This document shows positions 8,293 to 16,479 of a stretch of DNA of 50,490 nucleotides, in pieces. Position 1 is the stretch's first letter. Every line of letters starts with the position of its first letter. The notes under the pieces were generated by a model. The model had not been told where the DNA came from. It saw only the letters and a list, made by a program, of their open reading frames with translations, and searched no databases. A program made the position numbers and the translations under genes. This stretch comes from Deltaproteobacteria bacterium (GTDB lineage Bacteria > Desulfobacterota > Binatia > UBA12015), in assembly GCA_029262355.1 (NCBI GenBank), contig JAJCZO010000366.1, forward strand, positions 1 through 50,490, given 5' to 3'.

Positions 8293-8354
8293 ACGCCGAG
8301 GGGGTGCCGTCGGAGCTTCCGCACCGTCGGCCGAAACGTGAACGGTCTCCGGTT

Positions 8355-8392
8355 TGTTGGCGATCGCGCGAAACCGCGCGCGATCGCCAACA
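8355..8392. repeat. Strong palindrome, 16-bp arms
   Basis: Arms TGTTGGCGATCGCGCG and CGCGCGATCGCCAACA around the 6-base loop AAACCG; perfect complementarity. The right half overlaps the boundary repeat at 8370-8392. Confidence 0.7.
8370..8392 (+). repeat. Right boundary direct repeat of the mobile island
   Basis: Same-orientation copy of the 5862-5882 repeat with an extra CG. Together the two copies enclose the relaxase, accessory gene, parDE and the unknown gene (about 2.5 kb). Confidence 0.5.
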
Positions 8393-8506
8393 TCGTGGAC
8401 GCACAGTGCCGTCGCACCTCCGAATGAGGTCGGCGCAAACGCGGTGATGCGTCCTTGCCTCGCCAATCCGCTCGATCGCGCTAGCCGATTCGGGTAGCCA
8501 AGGCAC

Positions 8507-9448
8507 ATGGCCTCGATCCCACTACATTTCGGCATCCAAACGCCTCAGGAAGGCACGACCTACGACGCGCTTGCCGCCCACTGGCGGCAGGCCGACAGCC
8601 TCGGGTTCGATTCGGTCTGGCTCGACGACCACTTCTACTCGGTCATCCGTGCCCGCTCGGAGAGCCAGATGGATGGTTGGATGCTGCTCGCCGCGCTCGC
8701 CCGCGAGACCGAGCGGATACGCATGGGGCTTCTGGTCGCGTGCAACGCGTATCGAAACCCGGCGCTTGCCGCGAAGATGGCCGCGACCATCGACGTGATC
8801 TCGGGTGGGCGATTCATCCACGGCGTCGGGTCCGGGTGGTTCGAAGAGGAGTTCCGCGGCTACGGATACGAGTTCCCGACCGTCGGGACGCGCCTGGCTC
8901 AGCTCGACGAGGCGCTCCGACTCCAAAAGCTCCTCTGGACGACGGACAGGCCTTGCTTCGAAGGACGCTTCTATTCACTGAAGGATGCGTGGGCCGCGCC
9001 GCGGCCCGTGCAACGACCGCACCCACCCATCCTGATCGGCGGCGGCGGCGAGAAGGTCCTGCTGAAGCTCGTCGCCCGGCACGCGGTGATGTGGAATCAC
9101 GGCGGTACCGTCGACGAGCTTCGGCACAAGATCGAGGTCCTGAGCGCGCACTGCGCGACCGAAGGCACCGACGTCGACGCGATCGAGAAGACGTGGTTCG
9201 GCAACGTCATCATCGACGAGGACGCCAGCCGCGCACGAGCCCGCCTCGACCGACTGGCCAAGGCGTGGAATACGACACCCGATGTGATGGCCAAGAGCGC
9301 CATCGTCGGAACGCCCGAGGCCATGATCGACCGGATGCACGAGTACCTCGAGGCGGGCGTCACGGGCTTCATTGGGATGTTCGGGCGCGTCGACGACCTC
9401 CGAACGACGCGCCTCGTCGGCGAGAAGGTCCTTCCGGCGTTCCGCTAG
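8507..9448 (+). CDS. LLM-class (luciferase-like) F420-dependent-type oxidoreductase
   Basis: A 313-residue TIM-barrel protein of the bacterial luciferase-like monooxygenase family. Marks are HFGIQTPQ at the N-terminus, the paired-acid segment SVWLDDHF (36-43), TERIRMGLLV (68-77), RNPALAAKMAATIDVISGGR (83-102), GSGWFEEEF and PHPPILIGGGGEK (about 172-184), and a C-terminal GTPEAMIDRMHEYLEAGVTGF. The subgroup usually uses reduced coenzyme F420, less often FMNH2. Substrate cannot be read from sequence. It stands alone, just beyond the mobile island, with an AAGG ribosome site close to the ATG. Confidence 0.85.
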   Translation: MASIPLHFGIQTPQEGTTYDALAAHWRQADSLGFDSVWLDDHFYSVIRARSESQMDGWMLLAALARETERIRMGLLVACNAYRNPALAAKMAATIDVISGGRFIHGVGSGWFEEEFRGYGYEFPTVGTRLAQLDEALRLQKLLWTTDRPCFEGRFYSLKDAWAAPRPVQRPHPPILIGGGGEKVLLKLVARHAVMWNHGGTVDELRHKIEVLSAHCATEGTDVDAIEKTWFGNVIIDEDASRARARLDRLAKAWNTTPDVMAKSAIVGTPEAMIDRMHEYLEAGVTGFIGMFGRVDDLRTTRLVGEKVLPAFR

Positions 9449-9626
9449 ACGGGCGTGGCCCGAGGGGCCTTGCGAGAAGCCGACGCAGAACCGATGCCCG
9501 ACAGCATGAGTCGCCCGAGGCCCGAGCCCGCCACCGGCCAAAATCCTTCTTGTCGAGCCCGCGGCGAGTGAGGCACAATGGGAGCATCCTTTCGAAGCCC
9601 CGCCCACGTCCGAGGAGATTCGTACA

Positions 9627-9995
9627 ATGAAGAAAAGCACATTCTGGCTCGCGCTCGTTTTCCTGGTCGCGGCGGGCTCGGCGCACGGCGCGGTCCTGAC
9701 CACGCAACCCTTGGAGGTCAGCGGCGTGAACCGGTGCCTCGAGTGCACCGTCGTCAACGTGAGCGGTCGCGACGTCACGGTCGGCATCGAGGCCGTTGCC
9801 AGCGACGGCACGACCACGGACCTCGGAAGCTCGGTGCTCGCCCCACAGACCGGCACCTTCGCTCTCGCGCATTGCGACGAAACCGGGGACTTCGTCTGCC
9901 GCTTCGACGTCACCGGCGGCCGCCGTAAGGTTCGCGCAGCGGCATGCGAGTTCGCCCTCACTTTCGGTTGCCAATCGGCAGCCGTCGCGCAGTGA
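9627..9995 (+). CDS. Small exported cysteine-containing protein A
   Basis: A 122-residue protein with a clean signal peptide (MKKSTFWLALVFLVAAGSAHG, cleavage about residue 21-22). The mature part has six cysteines (37, 40, 83, 91, 107, 115), pairable as disulfides. No family recognised. It is a tandem paralogue of the next gene: both share C-x-x-VNV near the start, APxxxFAL, CRFDVxGGxRxxRAxAC and a Cys near the end. The likely fold is a small all-beta domain. An AGGAG site precedes the ATG. Confidence 0.65.
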   Translation: MKKSTFWLALVFLVAAGSAHGAVLTTQPLEVSGVNRCLECTVVNVSGRDVTVGIEAVASDGTTTDLGSSVLAPQTGTFALAHCDETGDFVCRFDVTGGRRKVRAAACEFALTFGCQSAAVAQ

Positions 9996-10009
9996 ACGGA
10001 GGTCGGAAC

Positions 10010-10384
10010 ATGTCTTTGCGACGCGCTGTCACTCTCGGGCTTGCCGCTCTGCTGGGGTTCTCCACTCCGGTGCACGCGGCAACGATGTACACGGCTCCCC
10101 TCTCGTTTCAGTTGACGTTCGGGCAAGATCTGGAATGCAAGGCGGTGAACGTAGCCAACTCCCCGACGACCGTCCGAATCCGCGCCATCTCCGACTCCGG
10201 AACCACGACCAACGATTCCGGCGACGTGATCCTTGCTCCGCTCGAGTCGTTCGCACTCACGGCGAACGCTCTCGCCGACCGCCACTTCTGTCGGTTCGAC
10301 GTGAAAGGCGGGAAGCGCCGCATCCGGGCCGGTGCATGCACCGTCGGCTCGAATGGGTGCCTCGCGGTTCTTCCGGCGCAGTAG
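10010..10384 (+). CDS. Small exported cysteine-containing protein B (paralogue of A)
   Basis: A 124-residue protein with a signal peptide (cleavage near VHA-ATM, residue 23) and four cysteines (43, 94, 110, 117) at positions matching those of the upstream paralogue, which has two more. The ATG at 10010 is chosen for its GGAGGT ribosome site and because the signal peptide begins there. The frame is open further left, but that stretch overlaps the upstream gene. Probably co-transcribed with it (14-base gap). Function unknown. Confidence 0.65.
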   Translation: MSLRRAVTLGLAALLGFSTPVHAATMYTAPLSFQLTFGQDLECKAVNVANSPTTVRIRAISDSGTTTNDSGDVILAPLESFALTANALADRHFCRFDVKGGKRRIRAGACTVGSNGCLAVLPAQ

Positions 10385-10516
10385 CGGCGATCGGGGTCTT
10401 CTGCCTCCGAGGCGACCCACGAGGCCCCCTCGGGGGGTGGGGCGCTCCCGCGAGCAGCGCAGGCGCAGCGGAGTGACCGCGCCGCAGGCCCACGACCAAC
10501 ATCGAGGACGGCAACC

Positions 10517-12229
10517 ATGAGTCGCGAGCGCATCCCCACTCCAGGCGGATGGATTGCGCTCTTCGTCCTTGCGGCCGTGACGGCACTGGTCTACGGCGGC
10601 GTCGTCGACCACGAGTTCCTAGACTACGACGACCCGCTTTACGTCACGGAAAACCCCGCAGTGAAAGCCGGCGTGCGGCCAGGCACGGTGGTCTGGGCTC
10701 TCACCGACACGCGACAAGCGCACTATTGGCATCCGCTCACATGGATCGCCCACATGGTCGATGTCGAGGCCTTTGGGCTGGATGCGGGCCGACACCTGGC
10801 CGTCAACCTGGGTCTCCACATCCTCGCGACGCTTCTCCTCTGCTGGGCACTCTTCGCCGCGACGGGCCGCTATTGGGAAAGCCTGGTCGTTGCGGCACTG
10901 TTCGCGCTGCATCCGCAGCACGTCGAGGTCGTCGCCTGGGTTTCAGAGCGCAAGGATACGCTGAGCGCGGTCTTTTTGTTCCTCACTCTGATCCTCTATG
11001 TCCGCCATGCTCGTGCGCCGAGCGCGGGCCGTCTCCTGGCGACGTTCGGAAGCTTCCTCTTCGCCCTGATGGCAAAGCCTTCCGTCGTAACGCTTCCCGC
11101 CGCACTGCTCCTACTCGACTACTGGCCTCTGCGACGTGCGCCGTTCTCCCCAGCCAGCAACGTCGGGACGCCAACGTTCGCGAAGACGTCCACGCTCCGG
11201 CTCGTCTTGGAGAAGCTGCCCCTCCTGGCAATCGCGGTGGCAATTGCTGCGACCACCCTCATCGCATCGGGTGCCAGCACGTTTCCCGAGGAGCGGCTGT
11301 CCCTGCCGATTCGGTTCGGCAACGCGGCGCGTTCGACCATGCTCTACTTGGAGAGGATCGTCTGGCCGTTCGATCTCGCCGCGTTCTACCCACATCCCGG
11401 CGTGCTGCCCCTTTCGACGACCCTCACCAGCACCGCGATCCTGCTCGGCCTCAGCGGCGGTGCCCTGTTCTTCGCAAGGACGCGGCCTCATCTGTTCGTT
11501 GGTTGGTTCTGGTATCTGGGCACGTTGTCTCCCGTGAGCCAGCTCATCCAGAATGCACGGCATGGGATGGCGGACCGTTACACCTACATCCCGTTGATCG
11601 GCATCTTCGTGGCGATCGTCTGGGAAGCTGGAATCCAAGTTCGGCGGGCTCACCTCGCGCCGCGGGTGGTCGTCGGCGCGACGATCCTCGTGCTTGGCTT
11701 CTTCTCTTACGTCTCTTGGTCCTACGTCGGATATTGGCAGAGTTCGGAGACGCTGTTCCGCCAAGCACTGACGACAACGACGGACAACTACTTCGCACAT
11801 GCGCAGATCGGCGGCGTGCTGCTGCGCGACGGACGAACCGAGGAGGCGGAACTGCATCTGCGCGAGACTCTTCGGCTTCGGCCCAACGAGCCCAACAGCA
11901 TGAACAATCTTGGGTTTCTTCTCGCGTCGCGCGGGGACATGCGGGAGGCCGGCGCGCTGTTCTGGAAATCGACGCGGCTTCGGCCAAGCCTTGAAGGTGG
12001 CTGGTATGGGCTTGCGACGGTGGCCGAGACGCAGGGGCGCTGGCCGGCGGCGGAACGCTACTATCGGAAAGCCGTCCGACGGAATCGGGCGTCGACCGAC
12101 GCGCACTATCGGCTCGGTTCCGTACTCGCGGCCCAAGGCAAGATGAGTGCTGCGCGAGAGAGCTACGAACGAGTGATTGCGATCGATCCCGGCCACGAGG
12201 AGGCGGCGGCCGCTCTCGCGGGCGAGTAG
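10517..12229 (+). CDS. TMTC-like polytopic membrane protein with C-terminal TPR repeats
   Basis: A 570-residue protein. The first ~410 residues hold about ten membrane helices. The N-terminal loop reads FLDYDDPLYVTENPAV (about 35-50), the acidic signature of the GT-C-fold TMTC/DUF1736 group of putative O-mannosyltransferases. Other group marks are HYWHPLTWIAHM, LFALHPQHVEVVAWVSERKD and MADRYTYIPLIG. Residues ~425-565 contain three to four tetratricopeptide repeats (AHAQIGGVLLRDGRTEEAE, NSMNNLGFLLASRGDMREA, AHYRLGSVLAAQGKMSAA). A protein-glycosylation role is inferred from the eukaryotic relatives. The two small exported proteins just upstream would be plausible substrates, which is speculation. 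Confidence 0.75.
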   Translation: MSRERIPTPGGWIALFVLAAVTALVYGGVVDHEFLDYDDPLYVTENPAVKAGVRPGTVVWALTDTRQAHYWHPLTWIAHMVDVEAFGLDAGRHLAVNLGLHILATLLLCWALFAATGRYWESLVVAALFALHPQHVEVVAWVSERKDTLSAVFLFLTLILYVRHARAPSAGRLLATFGSFLFALMAKPSVVTLPAALLLLDYWPLRRAPFSPASNVGTPTFAKTSTLRLVLEKLPLLAIAVAIAATTLIASGASTFPEERLSLPIRFGNAARSTMLYLERIVWPFDLAAFYPHPGVLPLSTTLTSTAILLGLSGGALFFARTRPHLFVGWFWYLGTLSPVSQLIQNARHGMADRYTYIPLIGIFVAIVWEAGIQVRRAHLAPRVVVGATILVLGFFSYVSWSYVGYWQSSETLFRQALTTTTDNYFAHAQIGGVLLRDGRTEEAELHLRETLRLRPNEPNSMNNLGFLLASRGDMREAGALFWKSTRLRPSLEGGWYGLATVAETQGRWPAAERYYRKAVRRNRASTDAHYRLGSVLAAQGKMSAARESYERVIAIDPGHEEAAAALAGE

Positions 12230-12251
12230 CCAGAGGACGAGGCCGCCAAAC

Positions 12252-13439
12252 TCACCACCACGCCCGCACTCCGGTAGTCCACCCCCACCCATGATACGCC
12301 CCGCCATCCCCGGCCACGTCGCGCATGTCCGCGAAGTCCACCCCACTCTGCAGCTTCAACCTGTGCCCATAGAAGTAGTAGTTCACCCCGAAATACGCCT
12401 CCTGATAAAGATCCCCTCTCCCCTCAACGACCCGGCTCTCGTATCGCGCAAAGCGAACTCCGTTCTCTCGGTCGCTCCGAATCCACGTGTATCGGGCCAC
12501 GGCCTGGACCTTCTCGGTGAAGTCGTAGAACGACAGGATCGTCGCCCCGAGGAGATCCGACTGCTCGAGGCCGCCGAGGGCACCGGAAACATCCGCACGC
12601 GCACCCCACGCGCTCTCGTCGAGCTTCAGATGCAGCGAGAAGACCTGTTCGAGGTCGGCGGTGAACGTGTCCCCCCGATGCAGGTCGTTATACACGTAGT
12701 CGAATGCTAGCAGCGCCTCCCGCGCGTCGAAGGCCTCCGCAAAGTCATATCCGATCGTGCCTAGTGCGAACGAACTCCCGTTGAACCAACTCGTGTTGCC
12801 GGAGGCGTACACGCCGAGATGGTAGACCCACGGCTCCGCGTCCCCGGCGACACTCACGCCGGGGAAGTACTCCTCGGTGAACCAGATGTTGTTCGCGAGA
12901 TTGGACCGGTCCATCGTGAGTAGGCGGCTGCTCGAGGTGGAGCCGTCCATCGTGAACGGCGCACTCTGCTTGCCCATGGTCAGCTCGAATGCGCGGTCCC
13001 GGGTCCAAGCGATGTAACCGTCGGTGAGTCGATCGAAGTTGGGGTCGTCATCTTGGGCCAAATCGGCCTCGATGTGCACCGTAAGGGACTCGAACACTCG
13101 AGCCTTACCGCCCAACCTGAGTCGACGGACGTTCGACGTGTCGAAGTCCGCGCGCGGGATCCAGGCGTAGTCGAGTTGGAAGCGCCCCGAGAGAGACAGC
13201 TCCTGGAGTAGCGGGTTTTCGTCCTGGGAATAGAGGCGGGCGTAGCTCCACACGCGAGCGAACGGCGAAGATTGCAGATCCTCGCCCGCGGGCTGAGGGT
13301 TCACCAGGTCGCGTACGCTCGGCGCATCTTCGGATGGAGGAGGCGACGTGGCTCCGCCTGACGTTGCCTCCGCACCATTGGGGGCACTCGCAAGGAGCGC
13401 TACGACTCCGAGCGTGGTGATGCAGCACGCGGCTCTCAT
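12252..13439 (-). CDS. OprP/OprO-like outer-membrane porin
   Basis: A 395-residue protein with a signal peptide (1-24, ending NGAEA) and a beta-barrel body of the phosphate-selective porin type. It has LSGRFQLDYAW, NVRRLRLGGKARVF, the family's FELTMGKQSAPFTMD, alternating aromatic/polar strands and an aromatic C-terminus (VRAWW). Family members pass phosphate, pyrophosphate or other anions. It starts about 90 bases downstream of the MNIO partner gene on the same strand and may be in that operon, in which case it could carry the product or substrate of the modified peptide. Specificity unknown. Confidence 0.75.
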   Translation of the reverse strand: MRAACCITTLGVVALLASAPNGAEATSGGATSPPPSEDAPSVRDLVNPQPAGEDLQSSPFARVWSYARLYSQDENPLLQELSLSGRFQLDYAWIPRADFDTSNVRRLRLGGKARVFESLTVHIEADLAQDDDPNFDRLTDGYIAWTRDRAFELTMGKQSAPFTMDGSTSSSRLLTMDRSNLANNIWFTEEYFPGVSVAGDAEPWVYHLGVYASGNTSWFNGSSFALGTIGYDFAEAFDAREALLAFDYVYNDLHRGDTFTADLEQVFSLHLKLDESAWGARADVSGALGGLEQSDLLGATILSFYDFTEKVQAVARYTWIRSDRENGVRFARYESRVVEGRGDLYQEAYFGVNYYFYGHRLKLQSGVDFADMRDVAGDGGAYHGWGWTTGVRAWW

Positions 13440-13528
13440 GCGGTCCCCGAGAGGATCTACTGCACACTCCCCCGCGAAAGAAAGTGCCGCGCCGACGCTA
13501 GGGCGGCCCGACGGTGCCGTCCGCGTGG

Positions 13529-14386
13529 TCAGCCGTGGGTGCGATCCTTCGGCCCCAGACTTCGACCCTCTCTTCGAAGAGGGGCTCGGACGATCCCTTC
13601 AGCGACCCAGCGCAAAAGGTGATCGCGGACCTCGACCTCGTCGATTCCGAGCCGAAAGGCGGTCTCGTGCAGACGGTCATCGCGGATTCCGGCCGAGAGC
13701 GCGGCCAGCAAATCCCCCTCGGTGAACGAGAGAACCTCGGCCTGGACGCGGTCGGTCGCTCGGGCGACCACCGGCCGAGGAGCGACGGAGCGTGGGATCG
13801 GCCGGAGGGGAAAGGCCTCGTCGAGAAGGCACTCCACCGGATCTCCATCCTCCTGAAGTCGCTGCAAGGCGGCCATGTACTGCTGCAGATCAACGCGGCA
13901 ATCGAGGAGGACCGCCACTCCGTCCGCGAGCTTCCACTCGCCTTCGTACGAACAACGATAGCCTCGGGCCCGTGCCATCGTTGCTTCGAGCGCCAGCAGG
14001 TCACGCAGCTCCCGAGCGTCGGCGGGGACACAGCCGTCGAGGTAGCGGGCGAAGAGCTCGCTCAGCGATTCCCCGCGCTGCATCCCACAGTGGAAACCGG
14101 CGCTCGCGAAGAATGCCTGGAGCTTCGCGACATCGCCGTACCCGCGCAAGTAGTGTGCGGCGAAGAGCGTGAACTTGAGCAGGAGATCGTGCAGGGATCG
14201 ACTGCGCCGGTACCGATCGACACCGAAAGCACGGCGGTCGACCGAGCGAACCCAACGGCGCGACTCCGCGTCCAGCGGCACATCGAACCGCGCGCTCGGG
14301 TCGTCTCCGTAGACGGCGTCTACAAAAGCCGGATCGAACATCATGCGGACGAGGACGCGCTGCACGGCAACGACGTTCACGGCCAT
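13529..14386 (-). CDS. Putative partner protein of the MNIO oxidase
   Basis: A 285-residue protein, no firm family recognised. Its ATG lies inside the end of the MNIO gene (10-base overlap), so it is translationally coupled to it. It is largely alpha-helical: residues 1-100 with LLLKFTLFAAHYLRGYGDV, a middle part with ARELRDLLALEATMARARG, and a final ~75 residues (LSFTEGDLLAALSAG, LGIDEVEVRDHLLRWVAEG) resembling a small winged-helix. MNIO enzymes (MbnB, TglH, HvfB) always act with a partner (MbnC, TglI, HvfC) encoded beside them that presents the precursor peptide. Position makes this the equivalent; sequence alone does not prove it. Confidence 0.6.
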   Translation of the reverse strand: MAVNVVAVQRVLVRMMFDPAFVDAVYGDDPSARFDVPLDAESRRWVRSVDRRAFGVDRYRRSRSLHDLLLKFTLFAAHYLRGYGDVAKLQAFFASAGFHCGMQRGESLSELFARYLDGCVPADARELRDLLALEATMARARGYRCSYEGEWKLADGVAVLLDCRVDLQQYMAALQRLQEDGDPVECLLDEAFPLRPIPRSVAPRPVVARATDRVQAEVLSFTEGDLLAALSAGIRDDRLHETAFRLGIDEVEVRDHLLRWVAEGIVRAPLRREGRSLGPKDRTHG

Positions 14387-15258
14387 CCGGAATACTCCCG
14401 CAGAGTCCGGGCGATCCGTTCGAACCCCGCAAGACACTCTGCGATCGGGTTGCGCTCACACTCGAAAACCACGGCGCGAAGATGACGTGCGCCTGTCGCG
14501 ACGTGTTCGAAGATCTGCCAGGTCTCGTCGAGCACGTCCGTGCCGTGATCGTCCTCGAAATACGGATAGCCCAGATGCTCGCGGCGACGGCTTCCGGCGA
14601 CGTGCATCTCGACCACTCGATCCAGCGGAAATCCGTCCAACCCGGCCAACGGGTGATGGCCCATCATGCGCTGGTAGAGCGCCAGGTGCGCACAGTCGAG
14701 CAGCATCCCGGTGTCCGCCCGCTCGCAGCAGCGGGCGAAATAGTCCAGGATGTGCAGATCCCCGACGAAGGCACAGCCCGGCGGGTTCTCGGGAAGCACC
14801 TCGTGCCCCGTCGCCGTGCGCATGAGCGAGATGCCTTCGGCCTGAACAGAAGCTCCGTCATCACTCAGGATTGGTGGCAGTAGGAGCGTGTGTCCGTGCT
14901 CGCGGCGACCGAAGTGCCACAGCCCGGCGTCGCCGCAAAGCCAAGCCGGCTCGAGAGCCTCGACCAACGCGCGCAGGTCAGCGAGCCACCGATCGTCCAG
15001 ATCCCCCGGATCCTCCAGATTGACGTCGAGGAAGTGGTAGGTGCACGGCAAGCGGCGCTCGCACCACGAGCGCGCGTCACGATCGATGCCCACCCGCACC
15101 TCTACGCCGATCTCGAGAAACTGGGCATAGGCGGGGTACGCCTCCCGGAGGGCGCTGGGGTCGAGGGCGCGCGGAGCTGCACCAGCCCCGTATTCCGCGG
15201 AGACACCAAGCCCCAGGTGAGGAAGCTCCCCCACACGGTCGAGAAAGGAATCGCTCAT
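14377..15258 (-). CDS. DUF692 / MNIO-family multinuclear non-heme iron oxidase
   Basis: A 293-residue TIM-barrel. Metal-site elements of the family appear in order: GLGVSAEYG (16-24), His75 (YHFLDVNL), His115 (LWHF), Glu157 (LPENPP), Asp188/His191 (LLDCAHL), His219 (EMHVAGS), Asp237-His238 (EDDHG) and Glu267/Glu269 (FECERN). MbnB, TglH and the bufferin enzymes of this family use two or three irons and O2 to rearrange cysteine or other residues in ribosomal peptides. The ATG at 15258 was chosen; a TTG start 11 codons earlier is possible. First gene of a coupled pair with the partner gene, and likely followed by the OprP-like porin. No precursor gene could be identified nearby. Confidence 0.75.
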   Translation of the reverse strand: MSDSFLDRVGELPHLGLGVSAEYGAGAAPRALDPSALREAYPAYAQFLEIGVEVRVGIDRDARSWCERRLPCTYHFLDVNLEDPGDLDDRWLADLRALVEALEPAWLCGDAGLWHFGRREHGHTLLLPPILSDDGASVQAEGISLMRTATGHEVLPENPPGCAFVGDLHILDYFARCCERADTGMLLDCAHLALYQRMMGHHPLAGLDGFPLDRVVEMHVAGSRRREHLGYPYFEDDHGTDVLDETWQIFEHVATGARHLRAVVFECERNPIAECLAGFERIARTLREYSGWP

Positions 15259-15527
15259 CCGTCCAGACTCGAGTCCTGCACACTTGCGCAACGGCGTGCA
15301 ACGTCAAGAGTACGGCGGCTCGGCCCCGAGCGGCTTCGTTGGCAGCGAGCGCGGATCAAAGGGGTAATGAGCAGTGTGAGGGCGCGCAGCAGCCCGGCGA
15401 TTGCCACACGCCGCTTGTCCCTGCGGAGAGTGCGCGAACCCACGCCAATGGAACGCCTCGGGGACGGCTCGGAGCGATGCCGTCGCCGCTCGCGTCTGGG
15501 GTCGGGATGTCTGTACAAGGGCGGATG

Positions 15528-15599
15528 ATGCGTAGATTGCCGAGCTTACTCGCCGCCCTCGTGGTCTCCGGCGCGCCCGTCGCCTGAGCGGCCCCCCCC
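15528..15599 (+). other. Signal peptide cut from the MBL gene by an in-frame TGA
   Basis: Beginning at ATGATG (15528, with AGGGCGG just upstream) the frame encodes MMRRLPSLLAALVVSGAPVA, a typical signal peptide. It then meets TGA (15585-15587) and continues AAPP straight into the metallo-beta-lactamase gene in the same frame. The downstream ATG at 15600 has only a C-run in front of it and no ribosome site. The original start is therefore almost certainly here, and the protein was exported. A nonsense mutation or a base error explains the stop. Confidence 0.65.
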
Positions 15600-16472
15600 A
15601 TGAACCTTGATCAGCTGCTCACCGCGTTCGACATGAAGCTCGAGGGTGCAGAGATCCGGACCGAGAAGGTCGGCGACGGCCTGTTCGTGCTCTTTGGCGT
15701 CGGTGGCAACATTGCGGTGTCGGTGGGCGACCAGGGTGTCTTGGTCGTGGACGACATGTTCCCGGAACTGGCCCCCCAGGTGAGAGAGGCGATCCGGAAG
15801 GTCGGTGGGGGCGACGTCGACTTCGCGATCAACACGCATTGGCACTTCGACCACGCGCAGGGCAACCTCGCTTTTGGGCCGGAGGGTACCTGGATCGTCG
15901 CGCAAGAGAACTCATCGAAGTTCATGGGAGAGTCCCACGACCTGAATTTGGTGGTCGCCACCTACCGGCAGGAGGCCTACCCGGAGAACGCCCGGCCCGT
16001 GATCAGCTTCGACGACTCGATGCGCTTCCATTTCAACGGCGAGCGGATCGACCTGCTGCACGCCGGCCCGGCTCACACGACGGGGGACACCGCGGTCTTT
16101 TTCCGCGGTCACGACGCCGTCCACATGGGCGACGTCTTCAACAATACGGGCTACCCGTTCATCGACGCCGACAACGGGGGCGAGATCGACGGAATGATCG
16201 CGTTCTGCAAAGCGATCCTCGCCGAGATGGGTCCGAACACCGTGCTCATCCCCGGCCACGGAGAGCTCGCGGATCGCGCCGCCCTCCAACGCTACGTCGG
16301 CATGCTCGAGACGGTGAGAGATCGGGTGGCCGACCTCATCGCGCAGGGCAAGACGCTCGACGAGGTCGAGCGCGGCCAAGCCGACCGCCGATCTCGACCC
16401 CACCTTCGGAGCCGAATCGGCGTCGCTCGGCTTCGTGAATCGGGTCTACACGAGCCTCCCGAAGAAGGGTGA
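15600..16472 (+). CDS. Metallo-beta-lactamase-fold hydrolase (gene damaged at both ends)
   Basis: A 290-residue open frame. It has VGDQGVLVVDD, the metal motif THWHFDHAQGN (HxHxDH), PAHTTGDTAVFF, MGDVFNNTGYPF and a final PGHGELAD, all as in MBL-fold hydrolases of the periplasmic type with two zinc sites. Two defects are seen. Its signal peptide is separated by an in-frame TGA (see 15528-15599). After ALDEVE-like residues near 16370 the frame loses similarity, whereas the frame one base over (16375-16479) restores a family-like tail. Stands divergent from the MNIO operon. Substrate unknown; not a proven beta-lactamase. Confidence 0.75.
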   Translation: MNLDQLLTAFDMKLEGAEIRTEKVGDGLFVLFGVGGNIAVSVGDQGVLVVDDMFPELAPQVREAIRKVGGGDVDFAINTHWHFDHAQGNLAFGPEGTWIVAQENSSKFMGESHDLNLVVATYRQEAYPENARPVISFDDSMRFHFNGERIDLLHAGPAHTTGDTAVFFRGHDAVHMGDVFNNTGYPFIDADNGGEIDGMIAFCKAILAEMGPNTVLIPGHGELADRAALQRYVGMLETVRDRVADLIAQGKTLDEVERGQADRRSRPHLRSRIGVARLRESGLHEPPEEG

Positions 16473-16479
16473 CGACTAG
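16375..16479 (+). other. Displaced C-terminal tail of the MBL protein (+1 frame)
   Basis: In the frame shifted by one base the DNA reads AKPTADLDPTFGAESASLGF followed by VNRVYTSLPKKGDD and a stop at 16477. This is a sensible protein end, in contrast to the Arg-rich tail of the open frame. One extra base (or two missing) near 16368-16374, within GAGGTCGAGCGCGG, would explain it. Confidence 0.6.

Noticed and set aside
9627..10384. The two small exported Cys proteins as precursors of the MNIO enzyme
   Set aside because: About 4 kb away on the other strand, behind the TMTC gene and the porin; possible but unsupported.
8975..10612. 545-codon minus-strand frame opposite the LLM and small exported genes
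   Set aside because: Composition is Arg/Ser-rich and it opposes three well-supported plus-strand genes.
11111..12346. 411-codon minus-strand frame opposite the TMTC-like gene
   Set aside because: Shadow frame; the plus strand has clear TPR and membrane signatures.
15255..15518. Minus-strand 87-codon frame as RiPP precursor for the MNIO operon
   Set aside because: Arg-rich, overlaps the MNIO start, has no Cys-containing core and no ribosome site.
15585..15587. TGA in the MBL signal peptide as selenocysteine
   Set aside because: It sits at the signal cleavage zone with no catalytic need, and no SECIS-like stem was seen just after it.
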